Assembly (NCBI RefSeq): GCF_007097365.1
Contig: NZ_VJZR01000005.1
Location: 62,001-126,000 of the forward strand
Length of the DNA stretch: 64,000 nt
DNA from: Flavobacterium franklandianum
GTDB lineage: Bacteria; Bacteroidota; Bacteroidia; Flavobacteriales; Flavobacteriaceae
Direction: 5' to 3'
Shown here piece by piece: positions 1 through 9,939 of this stretch (position 1 is the stretch's first letter; each line of letters begins with the position of its first letter). The notes under the pieces are model-generated. The model had not been told where the DNA came from. It worked only from the letters and a program-made list of their open reading frames with translations, and made no database searches. Position numbers and translations under genes: made by a program.

Positions 1-3000
1 CCAGCTTTAGACGGAGTGAAATATGGCGTTTCATGGGGGGATTATGACAACGATGGGTTTCCAGATTTGTTTTTTACTCATCTTTATAAAGTACAACTTT
101 TTCGAAATAACGGTAATGGCACTTTTACTGATAAAACAACTCAAGCCGGATTAGTAAAAAACAATAATTGTTGGAACACAAGTGCTACTTGGTTCGATTT
201 CAATAAAGACGGATTTCTTGATATTTACATCGGAAATTGGGAAAAATGCGATTACAATAGTTTTTATATCAATAACGGAAATGGGACATTTAGAAATGCA
301 ACAGACAAAGTAAACGGTACTGTTAAAAACAAAAGAACCTACATGGGCATTCCTTTTGATGTGAATACCGATGGATGGATGGATTTGTATGTCACTAATG
401 ACAATAAGGTTCCGAATGACTTATATATAAATATTGATGGAAACAGTAGTTTTGAAGACGCTAAAAAATATGGACTTGATAATTCAGGCACCGATATGGG
501 CATTGGCATTGGAGACTATAATAATGATGGCTTTTTTGATTTCTTTATTACCAATATCAACAATAATGTTTTCCTAAAAAACAACGGCGACAACACCTTC
601 AAGAATATTGCTATCGAAAAAAACATGCATAATACAGGATGGGCTTGGAATAATATATTTGCCGATTTTGACCTCGATGGTGATGAAGATTTGTTTGTTG
701 TCAATGGTTTTAGCTTAACTGGACCTCAAAAAAATCGGTATTTTAAAAACTTATTTAATGAGGGTAAAGATGCCTTTCAAGACGCTTCAGATGCAGTAGG
801 TTTAGGAGATTTTACCATTGGGACAAGTGCTTGTGCTTTTGATTTTGATAATGATGGCGACCAAGATGTATTGGTGTCAAACAATGATAGGTCGTCATAT
901 TTTTATAACAATCCAACCATTAAAAACGATCAATCTACTCTATTAAAATGGTTTAAAATTTCATTACAAGGGACAGTTTCTAACCGAGATGCAATTGGAA
1001 CTACAATAACTGTATCAACAGATGTAGGCGCTTTTCACAGGTATTATACGGGATTAGGTTTTTTATCTCAAAGCCTTCAACCCACTCATTTTGGTTTAGG
1101 AAAAGCTACTAAAATTATTGAAGTTACCATTAAATGGCCTTCTGGATTAATAGAAAAATATCAAAATTTCGAAACCAATACTTTCATTAAGTTTACAGAA
1201 GCTTCAGGATTTAAAGTGGTTGATGTTAAGCCGATAAATTATATATATGGTTGTACTGATCCAAAATCCTGTAATTATAATTCAATGGCTACAAAAGACG
1301 ATGGTAGTTGTGTTTATTTACCATCAAATGAAATTCTAGGAACTACAACCTCTGGATATAATAATGAAGATACTTATACGTATAACTTGCCTCCAAATTA
1401 CCAAATTATTTGGACCGTTAAAGGTGGTGAAATCATAGAGGGCAAAGGTACTTCATCAATAAAAATAAAATGGGAGCTAGAAACTACTGGGAGAATTACG
1501 GCAGTTGTATCTAATACTAGTTGTTCTAGCACTGTATCAGAATTAAATGTACAACTCCAACTAAATAACGTTTCAAAAAACATTTCTGTTGCTAGAATTT
1601 GGAATGAAGCCTTGTTAAAAGCGATACAAAAAGATTTTGCAAGACCTACAGTTCATGCCAGAAATTTGTTTCATACTTCAGTTGCTTTGTATGATAGTTG
1701 GGCGATTTATGATCCCAATGCCAAACCTTATTTAATGGGCAATACTATCAACAATTTCGCAAGTGAATTGAAAGATTTTAACCCTTTAGAAGACCCGAAA
1801 ACTTCCAGCGAAAAGGCGATGAGTTATGCTGCCTATAGATTGTTAACGCATCGTTTCAAAAATTCCCCGGGTAGTGAAAAAAGTTTGGCAAGATTTAATT
1901 TGATTATGAATCAATTGGGGTACGACATCAATTTTACATCAACTAATTATGAAACAGGAAATGCTGCCGCATTAGGCAATTATATTGGTCAAACTCTTAT
2001 AGATTATGGTCTTGTCGACGGCTCTAATGAAGCAAACAAATATGCAAATACATTCTATAAACCTATAAACCCCTCATTAAATGTTAGGGTCAAAGGAGGC
2101 AAAACAGGAATGTTAGACCCAAATCGTTGGCAACCATTATCCTTTGACACTTTTATTGATCAAAGTGGAAATATAATTCCCGGCTCAACCCCAGAATTCT
2201 TAAGCCCAGAATGGGGCAAAGTATTTCCATTTGCTTTAACCAAAGAAGATAAATCAATTTTCGAAAGAGAAAACAATAAATATGAAGTTTATCATAATCT
2301 TAAGTCACCTCCACAATTAAGTATTAGTTCAAAAACGGCTTCAAGTGATCAGTACAAATGGAACTTTTCATTAGTTTCGTATTGGAGTTCTCATTTAGAC
2401 CCTAATGATGGAGTAATGTGGGATATATCGCCAAAAAATATCGGCAATATTGATTTGAAACTTATCCCAAATGATTTTTCTGAATATCCTAATTTTTATA
2501 AAGCTCGTGAAGGTGGCGATATAAGTAAAGGACATCCTTTAAACCCTGCAACAGGAAAACCATACGATTCACAAATTGTACCAAGAGGTGATTATACTAG
2601 AGTACTAGCTGAGTTTTGGGCAGATGGTCCAAACTCTGAAACACCTCCTGGACATTGGTTTACAATCTTAAATTATGTTAACGATCATCCGTTGTTTACA
2701 AAAAAATTTAATGGAAAAGGAAATGAATTAACACCCTTAGAATGGGATGTGAAATCCTATTTTATTTTAGCTGGAGCTTTACATGACGTGGCTATAACAG
2801 TGTGGTCTATCAAAGGGTGGCATGATTATGTGAGACCCATTTCTGCGATTCGATACATGAGTGAACTAGGTCAAAGTTCCGATGTAACATTACCCAACTA
2901 TCATATTGGAGGAATCCCTTTAGCGGATGGATTTGTTGAAATCGTAAAAACTGGAGATGTATTAAGTGGCACAAACAATGAAAATATTGGCAAAATAAAA

Positions 3001-3696
3001 TTATTTGCTTGGAAAGGGCATGATTATATTAAAAATGCTACAACTGATTTGGCGGGTGTGGGATGGATTCTAGCAGAAAATTGGTGGCCGTATCAACGAC
3101 CTTCTTTTGTCACTCCACCGTTTGCCGGATACATTTCAGGGCATTCTACTTTTTCTCGAGCAGCTGCAGAAGTCTTGACATTACTAACTGGCGATGCCTT
3201 TTTCCCTGGTGGCATGGGAGAATTTAAAGCCAAAAAAAATGATTTTTTAGTTTTCGAAAAAGGACCTTCAGTAGATGTTACCTTACAATGGGCTACTTAT
3301 AAAGACGCTTCTGATCAAACCAGTCTATCTCGAATTTGGGGAGGAATCCATGTGCCAGTAGATGATTTACCGGGTAGACTTTTAGGCGAAAAAATTGGAG
3401 TCGACACCTACAATTTTGCCCTACCCTACTTTAGTTCAGATACTGTTATTACTTCATCTAATGAGATTACTATTTATCCTAATCCATCTATCAATAAAGA
3501 AGTAAATATTTCAAATACAAAAGCTACAGATGACTTCATGCTTTTTGATTTAAGTGGAAAATTGTTATCACCTGTAGACAAAATATACAATGAGTCAACA
3601 AGAATTACATTCCTGAAACTACCTCAAACTATTACTTCAGGAATTTATATATTAAAGGTGAATGCTCAAGCAAAACTATTATTTGTAAAAGAGTAA
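1..3696 (+). CDS. VCBS/ASPIC-UnbV repeat protein fused to vanadium haloperoxidase/PAP2 domain, T9SS tail (5' partial)
   Basis: The reading frame is open at base 1, so the true start lies upstream; the GTG at 16 is internal. About 1231 residues are visible, numbered here from base 1. Six calcium-loop motifs of the DxDxDGxxD type (for example DYDNDGFPD, DFDNDGDQD) mark VCBS/FG-GAP repeats over roughly residues 10-310. An ASPIC/UnbV-like segment follows (about 325-400), then a GCTDP...DDGSC cysteine motif and an Ig/PKD-like segment (about 445-520). From about 530 to 1145 lies a vanadium haloperoxidase/PAP2-type domain with the full signature: K938-x6-R945-P946, SGH ending at H1048, and S1110-R1111-x5-H1117-x3-D1121. 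The C-terminus (YPNPS...) is a type IX secretion sorting domain. It is probably an exported or cell-surface halide-oxidising enzyme or acid phosphatase; the substrate cannot be told from sequence. Confidence 0.88.
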   Translation, partial: PALDGVKYGVSWGDYDNDGFPDLFFTHLYKVQLFRNNGNGTFTDKTTQAGLVKNNNCWNTSATWFDFNKDGFLDIYIGNWEKCDYNSFYINNGNGTFRNATDKVNGTVKNKRTYMGIPFDVNTDGWMDLYVTNDNKVPNDLYINIDGNSSFEDAKKYGLDNSGTDMGIGIGDYNNDGFFDFFITNINNNVFLKNNGDNTFKNIAIEKNMHNTGWAWNNIFADFDLDGDEDLFVVNGFSLTGPQKNRYFKNLFNEGKDAFQDASDAVGLGDFTIGTSACAFDFDNDGDQDVLVSNNDRSSYFYNNPTIKNDQSTLLKWFKISLQGTVSNRDAIGTTITVSTDVGAFHRYYTGLGFLSQSLQPTHFGLGKATKIIEVTIKWPSGLIEKYQNFETNTFIKFTEASGFKVVDVKPINYIYGCTDPKSCNYNSMATKDDGSCVYLPSNEILGTTTSGYNNEDTYTYNLPPNYQIIWTVKGGEIIEGKGTSSIKIKWELETTGRITAVVSNTSCSSTVSELNVQLQLNNVSKNISVARIWNEALLKAIQKDFARPTVHARNLFHTSVALYDSWAIYDPNAKPYLMGNTINNFASELKDFNPLEDPKTSSEKAMSYAAYRLLTHRFKNSPGSEKSLARFNLIMNQLGYDINFTSTNYETGNAAALGNYIGQTLIDYGLVDGSNEANKYANTFYKPINPSLNVRVKGGKTGMLDPNRWQPLSFDTFIDQSGNIIPGSTPEFLSPEWGKVFPFALTKEDKSIFERENNKYEVYHNLKSPPQLSISSKTASSDQYKWNFSLVSYWSSHLDPNDGVMWDISPKNIGNIDLKLIPNDFSEYPNFYKAREGGDISKGHPLNPATGKPYDSQIVPRGDYTRVLAEFWADGPNSETPPGHWFTILNYVNDHPLFTKKFNGKGNELTPLEWDVKSYFILAGALHDVAITVWSIKGWHDYVRPISAIRYMSELGQSSDVTLPNYHIGGIPLADGFVEIVKTGDVLSGTNNENIGKIKLFAWKGHDYIKNATTDLAGVGWILAENWWPYQRPSFVTPPFAGYISGHSTFSRAAAEVLTLLTGDAFFPGGMGEFKAKKNDFLVFEKGPSVDVTLQWATYKDASDQTSLSRIWGGIHVPVDDLPGRLLGEKIGVDTYNFALPYFSSDTVITSSNEITIYPNPSINKEVNISNTKATDDFMLFDLSGKLLSPVDKIYNESTRITFLKLPQTITSGIYILKVNAQAKLLFVKE

Positions 3697-4134
3697 AATT
3701 AAGATTTGTACGTAACCCTTGTGAAGGTTCAGCTAGTATTTCCAGCTATGTTTTTTTGTTTTTCTTTGTCTAATGACATTCAAAGATTAAACAATACCTT
3801 TCTTGTAAACTACATATCAAAATAAACATTAAATAGCTCTTCTAAGCTTTAAGAGGTTAAAAATTATTTTTGGAAATATCCATTGCAAAATCGACAATAT
3901 TGTATCACAAATTCATTTATTAATTGGCTATTTTTGACAAGATAGACAATCTTCTAAATGCTGTAAGTCATATAAATAATTTACAATTGATTCAGGCATA
4001 AATAGTATTCTTATTAAATTAATAAGTATTTTATGTTGTTTATTATAATTCCGATTAGCATTAAATAAAAGTCCAATAATTTGAACTACATTTATTGCCT
4101 ATCGACATTAACCATTGTAAAAATATCAAAAATC
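3697..4134. other. Intergenic region, no gene
   Basis: These 438 AT-rich bases separate the haloperoxidase fusion from the SDR gene. I see no open frame worth calling. Several TATTTTTG strings (near 3870 and 3928) match the Bacteroidota -7 element TAnnTTTG, but no TTG sits at the expected 18-20 nt upstream, so no promoter is assigned. The SDR frame can be extended to a TTG at 4081, but the extension shows no family similarity. Confidence 0.5.
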
Positions 4135-4842
4135 ATGATCGATATAAAAGGAAAAAATGCTCTAGTTACAGGTTCTAGCCGCGGAATAGGGCAACAAATT
4201 GTTATAGGACTAGCTCAATTAGGATGCAACATTATTGTTCACGGAAGAACTAAAGAAAGTTGTGCTAAAACACTTGATTTAGTCAAGAACTTTAATGTAA
4301 AAATATATTGTGTCTATGGCGAACTATCTAGTGAATCCCAAGTAAACCTAATCATAAAACAAGTAAAAGAATTACATATTAATATAGATATTTTATACAA
4401 TAATGCTGCAGTAATGACGCCCTATCATACCGATTTTTGGAATCATAGTTGGGATGAATGGATGGAAAGTTTCAAAGTAAATGTATTTGCCATGTACAGT
4501 TTATGTCGTGCATTTATCCCCTCAATGATAGAAAATGGTTTTGGCCGAGTAATAAACTTAACATCTGGAATAAAAGGAGAACCCGAACTAGCCCCTTACG
4601 GAGCTTCAAAATGGGCAGTTAATAAGTTGACTGATGATCTTTCTATAAAACTTCAAAATACTCCAGTGAGAATAAACACGCTAGACCCAAGCTGGCTACG
4701 AACAGATTTAGGAGGCGAACATGCAGACAATCCCGTCGAAGCAGTAATGCCAGGAGCTCTAGCTCCTGCACTTATAGAGAATGATGGACCAAATGGTCAA
4801 GAATTTTCTGCTTTAGACCAAAACTCTATTTTCTCTAAATAA
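4135..4842 (+). CDS. Short-chain dehydrogenase/reductase (SDR)
   Basis: This 235-residue Rossmann-fold oxidoreductase has the classical SDR motifs: cofactor-binding TGSSRGIG at the N-terminus, NNAA in the middle, the catalytic serine near S144 (LTSG), and Y155-x3-K159 (YGASK). It should reduce or oxidise an alcohol or carbonyl group with NAD(P)H in the cytoplasm. The substrate is not evident. I chose the ATG at 4135 because the family similarity begins directly there (MIDIKGKNALVTG) and the preceding stretch back to the TTG at 4081 looks untranslated. The next gene begins 21 bases after the stop on the same strand, so the two are probably co-transcribed with the downstream sugar genes. Confidence 0.85.
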   Translation: MIDIKGKNALVTGSSRGIGQQIVIGLAQLGCNIIVHGRTKESCAKTLDLVKNFNVKIYCVYGELSSESQVNLIIKQVKELHINIDILYNNAAVMTPYHTDFWNHSWDEWMESFKVNVFAMYSLCRAFIPSMIENGFGRVINLTSGIKGEPELAPYGASKWAVNKLTDDLSIKLQNTPVRINTLDPSWLRTDLGGEHADNPVEAVMPGALAPALIENDGPNGQEFSALDQNSIFSK

Positions 4843-4863
4843 TAAACTCAAAACAATTATAAA

Positions 4864-6234
4864 ATGTATTATAAATTTATTAAATATATCGCAATCATAC
4901 TGATTTTAACTTTTTCCAACAACATAATAATAAGCCAAAACAGAAAAAATAATAACCCAACCAATGGTGCTCTAATATACAAATCTTATAAACCAAAATC
5001 ATCTGATAAAATCATAAACAGAAAAGAATACAAGAATAAGTTGTATGGATTTTGGCTTGGCCAATGCATTGCCAACTGGACAGGTTTAGTAACTGAAATG
5101 GATAAAATTGGCTCTATTGGCGAAATTAAAACAGGTGCTTTTTACACTCGTGACGATTGGGGAAAAACAGATCAACCAAGTGTTTGGGGGCAAGGTGTTC
5201 CTAGTAATTTATCAAAAAATATTGATTTTGTATTTGTAAACCCTAATGATATTTGGGGTTCAGATGATGATACCGACATAGAATATCTATATCAAGAATT
5301 GCTTTACACCAATAAAAAGTCAATTCTTACTGGCAAAGAAATACGTGATGGTTGGCTAGCTCATATTAAGAAAGAAGAAGAAAATTATTTATGGGTATCC
5401 AACCAAAAAGCTTTTGATTTGATGAATCAAGGAATGATCCCCCCTGCTACAAGTGACCCAATAAATAATCCAGATTCTGAAATGATAGATGCGCAGTTAA
5501 CAACCGAAATTTTTGGTTTTTTTGCTCCCGCCAGACCTGATATTGCATTAAAAATGGCCTCCTTACCTATTGCAACAACCGCAAGTAATAATGCCAAATT
5601 AATTTCTGAATTTTATGTCTTGATGTATTCTTTAGCATCTGCTGTAGATGATAAAAAATCTGATAAAGACAAAATACTTTGGATGGCAGACAAATCAAGA
5701 AAACACCTTCCAAATGATTCATACCCTGCCAAAATGTATGATTTTATAAAAAGCAAGTATTTAGCAAACATACCTTGGGAGCAAACTCGGGATGAAGTGT
5801 ACCAAAGATATCAAGTGGAACAAGCAGACGGATATACTATGACCTCAGAAAACAGATATTGCAATGGTTGTTTTGCAGCAGGAATCAATTTTGCATCGAG
5901 TATTATTAGTCTTCTTTATGGAGAGGGAAATATTGTCGAGACGATAAAAATAGGTGCTCTTGCAGGTTGGGATTCTGACAATCCTACAGCAACTTGGGGA
6001 GGCTTATTGGGTTTTATGATAGGTAAAGATGGCGTTGAAAAAGCTTTCAATCGCAATTTTTCAAACCAATTTAACATTCATCGAACTAGGATAGGTTTTC
6101 CAAATAATGGCATTGACTCCTTTGAAAATATGGCTCAAAAGGGATTGATTATTATTGATAGAGTGGTTCAGGAAGAAATGAATGGTGGCGTAAATTTAAA
6201 AAAAGAGGTTTGGTATGTACCCACCTTAAACTAG
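4864..6234 (+). CDS. Exported ADP-ribosylglycohydrolase-family protein
   Basis: This 456-residue protein has an N-terminal signal peptide (hydrophobic IAIILILTF core, then SQN), so it is predicted to leave the cytoplasm. The ADP-ribosyl-GH fold is recognised by the early KLYGFWLGQCIANWTG segment, an acidic metal-site cluster SDDDTD around residue 135, and the C-terminal WDSDNPTATWGG motif (W369, D370, D372). These are the places where the family binds its paired Mg ions. Family members remove ADP-ribose from proteins or cleave related ribosides. Exported members beside carbohydrate genes are not well characterised, and here the neighbours are a dehydrogenase, a GH9 enzyme and a sugar symporter. 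A role in glycoside cleavage is inference. Confidence 0.78.
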   Translation: MYYKFIKYIAIILILTFSNNIIISQNRKNNNPTNGALIYKSYKPKSSDKIINRKEYKNKLYGFWLGQCIANWTGLVTEMDKIGSIGEIKTGAFYTRDDWGKTDQPSVWGQGVPSNLSKNIDFVFVNPNDIWGSDDDTDIEYLYQELLYTNKKSILTGKEIRDGWLAHIKKEEENYLWVSNQKAFDLMNQGMIPPATSDPINNPDSEMIDAQLTTEIFGFFAPARPDIALKMASLPIATTASNNAKLISEFYVLMYSLASAVDDKKSDKDKILWMADKSRKHLPNDSYPAKMYDFIKSKYLANIPWEQTRDEVYQRYQVEQADGYTMTSENRYCNGCFAAGINFASSIISLLYGEGNIVETIKIGALAGWDSDNPTATWGGLLGFMIGKDGVEKAFNRNFSNQFNIHRTRIGFPNNGIDSFENMAQKGLIIIDRVVQEEMNGGVNLKKEVWYVPTLN

Positions 6235-6385
6235 CAAAATGGCTAAGTGCTTTTTTTTGAATTAAATAGCTCCTGTTTTTATAAAGAAAACACAAACAAT
6301 TCAGCTTTATTTATCGATTTGCTAACCTTTATATAAATTCACCTTAATGCGTATTTAAAGAACAAAAAAATAAATATTGAAAACC

Positions 6386-8089
6386 ATGAAAACAACTATC
6401 AAAAAACTGTTTTTATTTTTATTCTTGCTTTTTTCGATTTCATCCGTTCAAGCGCAAACAATCCTACTCAATCAGATTGGATATAAACCAATTTCCGAAA
6501 AACGAGCCTTTATTTGTGATTCAGACGTGAAAACTTTTAAAATTATAAATACTTCAAACAATGAAGTTGTTTATAATGGCGAAATTTCATCCCCTAAATA
6601 TTGGGAATCCGCAGGTAAAAATGTGAGTATTACTGATTTTTCAAGTATTCAAAAATCCGGAAAATACACAATTGTTGTTGGAAATTCTTCTAAAACAATT
6701 ACCATTGATAATGTTGTTTATGAAAATTTAGGAACAAAATCACTCGAAGCCTTTTATTTGGCGCGTGCCTCCGAAACTATTTCAGAAAAATACGCCGGAA
6801 TTTATGCTCGCCCTTTGGGTCATCCTGACGATAAAGTAATTATTCACGCATCGGCAGCTACTGATAAAAGACCTGAGGGTTCAATAATTTCCTCCCCAAG
6901 TGGTTGGTATGATGCGGGCGATTATAACAAATACATTGTAAACTCGGGAATTACGGTTCATACTTTGCTTCAATTGTACGAAATGTATCCTGAATATTCG
7001 AAAAACTTGAAATTAAAAATTCCTGAAAATTCCAATCAAGTTCCTGACCTTTTAGATGAAATATTGGTCAATTTACGTTGGATGTTGACCATGCAAGATC
7101 CAAATGATGGTGGGGTGTATCATAAATTGACTAGCAAAAATTTTTGCGGAATGATTATGCCACAAGACGATAAATTAGATCGATATGTAGTAATGAAATC
7201 TACTGCGGCTACCCTTGATTTTGCTGCTGTAATGGCAAAAGTTTCTCGTGTTTTTTCTAAATATGAAAATGAATATCCTCATTTGTCGAACTTATGTTTA
7301 ATTAGATCAAAAAACGCTTGGAACTGGGCGCAAAAAAATCCGAATGTGTTGTATGTGCAACCAAAAGATATTTCAACTGGCGAATATGGAAACAAAAACA
7401 TAGACGATGAAAAGTACTGGGCAGCTATCGAGCTTTACCTTTCTACCAAAAATGAAGTCTATTTAAATCATTTGCCTACAGATTTAAAAATAACAACCCC
7501 TACTTGGTCACAAGTGGAATCCCTTGGTGCTTTTTCGTTAATTTCTTCTACTGACAAAATAAAGGATGGTAAAATAAAAGACAAAATTGAACTTATAAAA
7601 CAAAATTTATTAAACACAGCGGATCAATTATACAAAATAAATCAAAAATCGCCATTCAAAATTTCGATGAATTCTTTTTCTTGGGGAAGCAATAGCGATT
7701 TAGCAAACCAAGGCTTATTATTGTTACACGCCTATACCATTTCAGGGGGAAAAAAATATTTTAAAGCGGCCGAAGATTGCCTTCATTATATCCTTGGTTC
7801 AAATCCGTTGAACATGTGTTTCGTAACCAGTTTTGGAGACAATAGTCCAAAACACATTCACGACAGACGCTCTTCGGCAGATAAAATCGATGCGCCAATT
7901 CCGGGACTTTTAGTTGGTGGGCCAACAACAACAGCAAAGTCAGACTGTGGGGAAGATAAATACAAATCAACTTTTCCAGCGCTTTCTTATGCAGATATGG
8001 AATGTAGCTATTCTACAAATGAAATTGCAATAAATTGGAATGCACCCCTTGCCTTTCTTGTAAACGCCATTAATGCCATTAACAAATAA
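6386..8089 (+). CDS. Glycoside hydrolase family 9 (cellulase-like) with N-terminal Ig-like domain
   Basis: The 567-residue protein begins with a signal peptide ending in VQAQ. Residues about 23-110 resemble the Ig-like cellulase N domain (ILLNQIGYKP...). The (alpha/alpha)6 catalytic domain follows, with the catalytic base motif DAGD (D176, D179), a GSNP loop, an H-DRR substrate loop and the catalytic acid E546 in NEIAINW. GH9 enzymes hydrolyse beta-1,4-glucans or act as exo-glucosidases or glucosaminidases. With a GPH symporter immediately downstream, cleavage of oligosaccharides for uptake is plausible. A TTG at 6377 is in frame, but the ATG at 6386 gives the normal signal peptide and is preferred. 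Confidence 0.88.
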   Translation: MKTTIKKLFLFLFLLFSISSVQAQTILLNQIGYKPISEKRAFICDSDVKTFKIINTSNNEVVYNGEISSPKYWESAGKNVSITDFSSIQKSGKYTIVVGNSSKTITIDNVVYENLGTKSLEAFYLARASETISEKYAGIYARPLGHPDDKVIIHASAATDKRPEGSIISSPSGWYDAGDYNKYIVNSGITVHTLLQLYEMYPEYSKNLKLKIPENSNQVPDLLDEILVNLRWMLTMQDPNDGGVYHKLTSKNFCGMIMPQDDKLDRYVVMKSTAATLDFAAVMAKVSRVFSKYENEYPHLSNLCLIRSKNAWNWAQKNPNVLYVQPKDISTGEYGNKNIDDEKYWAAIELYLSTKNEVYLNHLPTDLKITTPTWSQVESLGAFSLISSTDKIKDGKIKDKIELIKQNLLNTADQLYKINQKSPFKISMNSFSWGSNSDLANQGLLLLHAYTISGGKKYFKAAEDCLHYILGSNPLNMCFVTSFGDNSPKHIHDRRSSADKIDAPIPGLLVGGPTTTAKSDCGEDKYKSTFPALSYADMECSYSTNEIAINWNAPLAFLVNAINAINK

Positions 8090-8139
8090 AAAAAAAGAAT
8101 TTTTAAACAGTAAAAAAACCAACCAAACCGAAATTGATT

Positions 8140-9738
8140 ATGAATAATAAAATATCGTTAAAAGAAAAGATTGGATACGCATTAGGAGATGGTGCTGCAA
8201 ATATTGCTTGGAGAGGTGTAGCGACTTTTTTATTTATATACTATACCGATGTTTTAGGATTGAGTCCTGTAGTCGTGGGAGTTTTAATGCTAGTTGCTCG
8301 TTTTAGCGATGGAATTGCCGATATAATAATGGGAGTTGTTGCGGATAGAACCACATCAAAATATGGAAAATTTCGCCCTTGGATTTTATGGTCGGCAATT
8401 CCATTAGGGGTTATTCTTGCTTTATTATTTACAAATCCTGACTTTGGCTCTTCAGGTAAATTATTGTATGCTTACATAACCTACATCTTTTTTACCTTAA
8501 TTTATACAGTAAATAACATTCCTTACGGAGCCCTTATGGCAGTAATGACGGGCGACGACAAAGAAAGAACAAGTTTGGGTTCTTTTAGAATGGCTGGAGC
8601 TTTTGGAGGCGGAATGATTGTGCAAGGAGCGCTACTTTTTTTAGTTGCCTATTTCGGTAATGTAAACCCATCAATAGAAGTCAATAAATTGAGTGATGAA
8701 AAATACAATGTGATAGTTTCTGCTTCAAATGATGTCCAAAATGCTACTATTAAAACCGAAAATGGGTTTGCCACATTTGCTTTTAACGATGCTACATTAA
8801 GTCCCGAAAAAAACACTCCAACCAATAGAAAAAGTTTTGCTATGGAAGCAGATAAAAAATATTCCTTTACTGTCGCTGGAGAGCCTAATATAACCGAAAG
8901 TTCTATTTCAATCGTTGATCAAAATCGTGGTTATAGCAACTCAATGTATTTGATGTCTGTCTTTCTAACGTTCTTTATGTTTATCACTTTTTATACGACC
9001 AAAGAAAGAGTACAACCACCAAAAACTCAAGAAAATAATTTAAAACAAGATTTAAAAGAATTAATTGCAAATAGACCTTGGGTAGTTCTGATGTTCGTTG
9101 GATTATTATTCAATGTTTATAATTCTATCAAACAAGGCATTGTTATTATCTACTTTACACATTATTTGAATAATCAATTATTGTCAGCCTCTTTTTTGAT
9201 TGGATTAGCATTAGTATCGGTAGCAGGCGCATTGGCAACAGCCCCTTTAGGAAAGAGATTTGGCAAACGGAACTTATTCATCTACTCATTATTGTTTTCT
9301 GGAGCAGTAAATGCTTTACTCGTTTTTTGTGATTCTACAAATATTGAAGCCATTTTTGCACTTGGAATGGCATCTGAATTTGCGGCGGCTATGTTTCCTA
9401 CCTTGTTTTTTGTAATGCTTGGTGATGCAGCTGATTATTCTGAATTCAAAAACGGGCGAAGAGCTACTGGACTTATTTATTCGGCTGGATCATTCGCTAC
9501 CAAATTTGGTGGTGGAATTGCCGGAGCTATTATTGGTTTAATTCTAGGCGCATTCCACTATGACGGACAGGATGCAACTGCAATAAAAAGTTCAATCCCA
9601 GGGATAATTATGCTTATGAGTTGGGTACCAGCAGTCATCACAATTCTAGCAGCTGGATTTATGTTTTTATATCCACTCAACCAAAAAAAGATGGACGAAA
9701 TCACAATAGAATTGAACTCTAGAAGATTAAAAGAATAA
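8140..9738 (+). CDS. GPH-family sugar:cation symporter (MelB-like MFS)
   Basis: This inner-membrane transporter of about 532 residues belongs to the glycoside-pentoside-hexuronide cation symporter group. It starts KEKIGYALGDGAANIAWRG and has the RFSDGIADIIMG segment typical of MelB-like carriers, followed by many hydrophobic helices. Between two helices (about residues 180-280) it carries roughly 95 hydrophilic residues (KYNVIVSASNDVQ to VDQNRGYSN) absent from the compact family core. It probably imports the product of the GH9 enzyme 50 bases upstream. The ATG at 8140 is preferred over the TTG at 8134. A strong hairpin ends the transcript at 9762-9797. Confidence 0.87.
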   Translation: MNNKISLKEKIGYALGDGAANIAWRGVATFLFIYYTDVLGLSPVVVGVLMLVARFSDGIADIIMGVVADRTTSKYGKFRPWILWSAIPLGVILALLFTNPDFGSSGKLLYAYITYIFFTLIYTVNNIPYGALMAVMTGDDKERTSLGSFRMAGAFGGGMIVQGALLFLVAYFGNVNPSIEVNKLSDEKYNVIVSASNDVQNATIKTENGFATFAFNDATLSPEKNTPTNRKSFAMEADKKYSFTVAGEPNITESSISIVDQNRGYSNSMYLMSVFLTFFMFITFYTTKERVQPPKTQENNLKQDLKELIANRPWVVLMFVGLLFNVYNSIKQGIVIIYFTHYLNNQLLSASFLIGLALVSVAGALATAPLGKRFGKRNLFIYSLLFSGAVNALLVFCDSTNIEAIFALGMASEFAAAMFPTLFFVMLGDAADYSEFKNGRRATGLIYSAGSFATKFGGGIAGAIIGLILGAFHYDGQDATAIKSSIPGIIMLMSWVPAVITILAAGFMFLYPLNQKKMDEITIELNSRRLKE

Positions 9739-9761
9739 AATTAAGATAGATTTTAAAAATA

Positions 9762-9797
9762 AAAATTCCTTAAAATTATAAAATTTTAAGGAATTTT
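9762..9797. terminator. Perfect 16-bp inverted repeat terminator
   Basis: Arms at 9762-9777 and 9782-9797 are exact reverse complements around a 4-base loop, with A and T runs on both sides, so it can act in both directions. It closes the symporter transcript. Its position 5 bases before a tRNA-Ser end relic mirrors the palindrome next to the intact tRNA-Ser at 25965. Confidence 0.85.
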
Positions 9798-9801
9798 GTT
9801 T

Positions 9802-9820
9802 TCGCAGAGAGGAAGGAATT
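9802..9820 (-). other. Relic of a tRNA-Ser 3' end
   Basis: Bases 9802-9816 are identical, in the same orientation, to 25962-25976, which is the 3' acceptor and T-arm end of the intact tRNA-Ser. The match continues with one mismatch for a few bases and then stops. The rest of the tRNA is missing. It may be an old attachment site or a deletion remnant. Confidence 0.5.
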
Positions 9821-9848
9821 TGTATCACCTCCTACTAATGCATTATAG

Positions 9849-9935
9849 ACTGCCCCCAAAAGTTAGACACTATTTGGAGGTATTTTTATGGAAAGAAAAA
9901 AGAAAAAAAAGCTATACAGTCAACAGAAATGACGA
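9849..9935 (+). mobile_element. IS3-family-like terminal fragment
   Basis: The string at 9849-9870 (core GCCCCCAAAAGTTAGACA) resembles the terminal inverted repeat of IS3-family insertion sequences. An ATG at 9888 follows, opening a lysine-rich start like an IS3 OrfA, but it stops after about 14 codons. No transposase and no second inverted repeat are visible, so this is a decayed end only. Confidence 0.45.
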
Positions 9936-9939
9936 ACGG

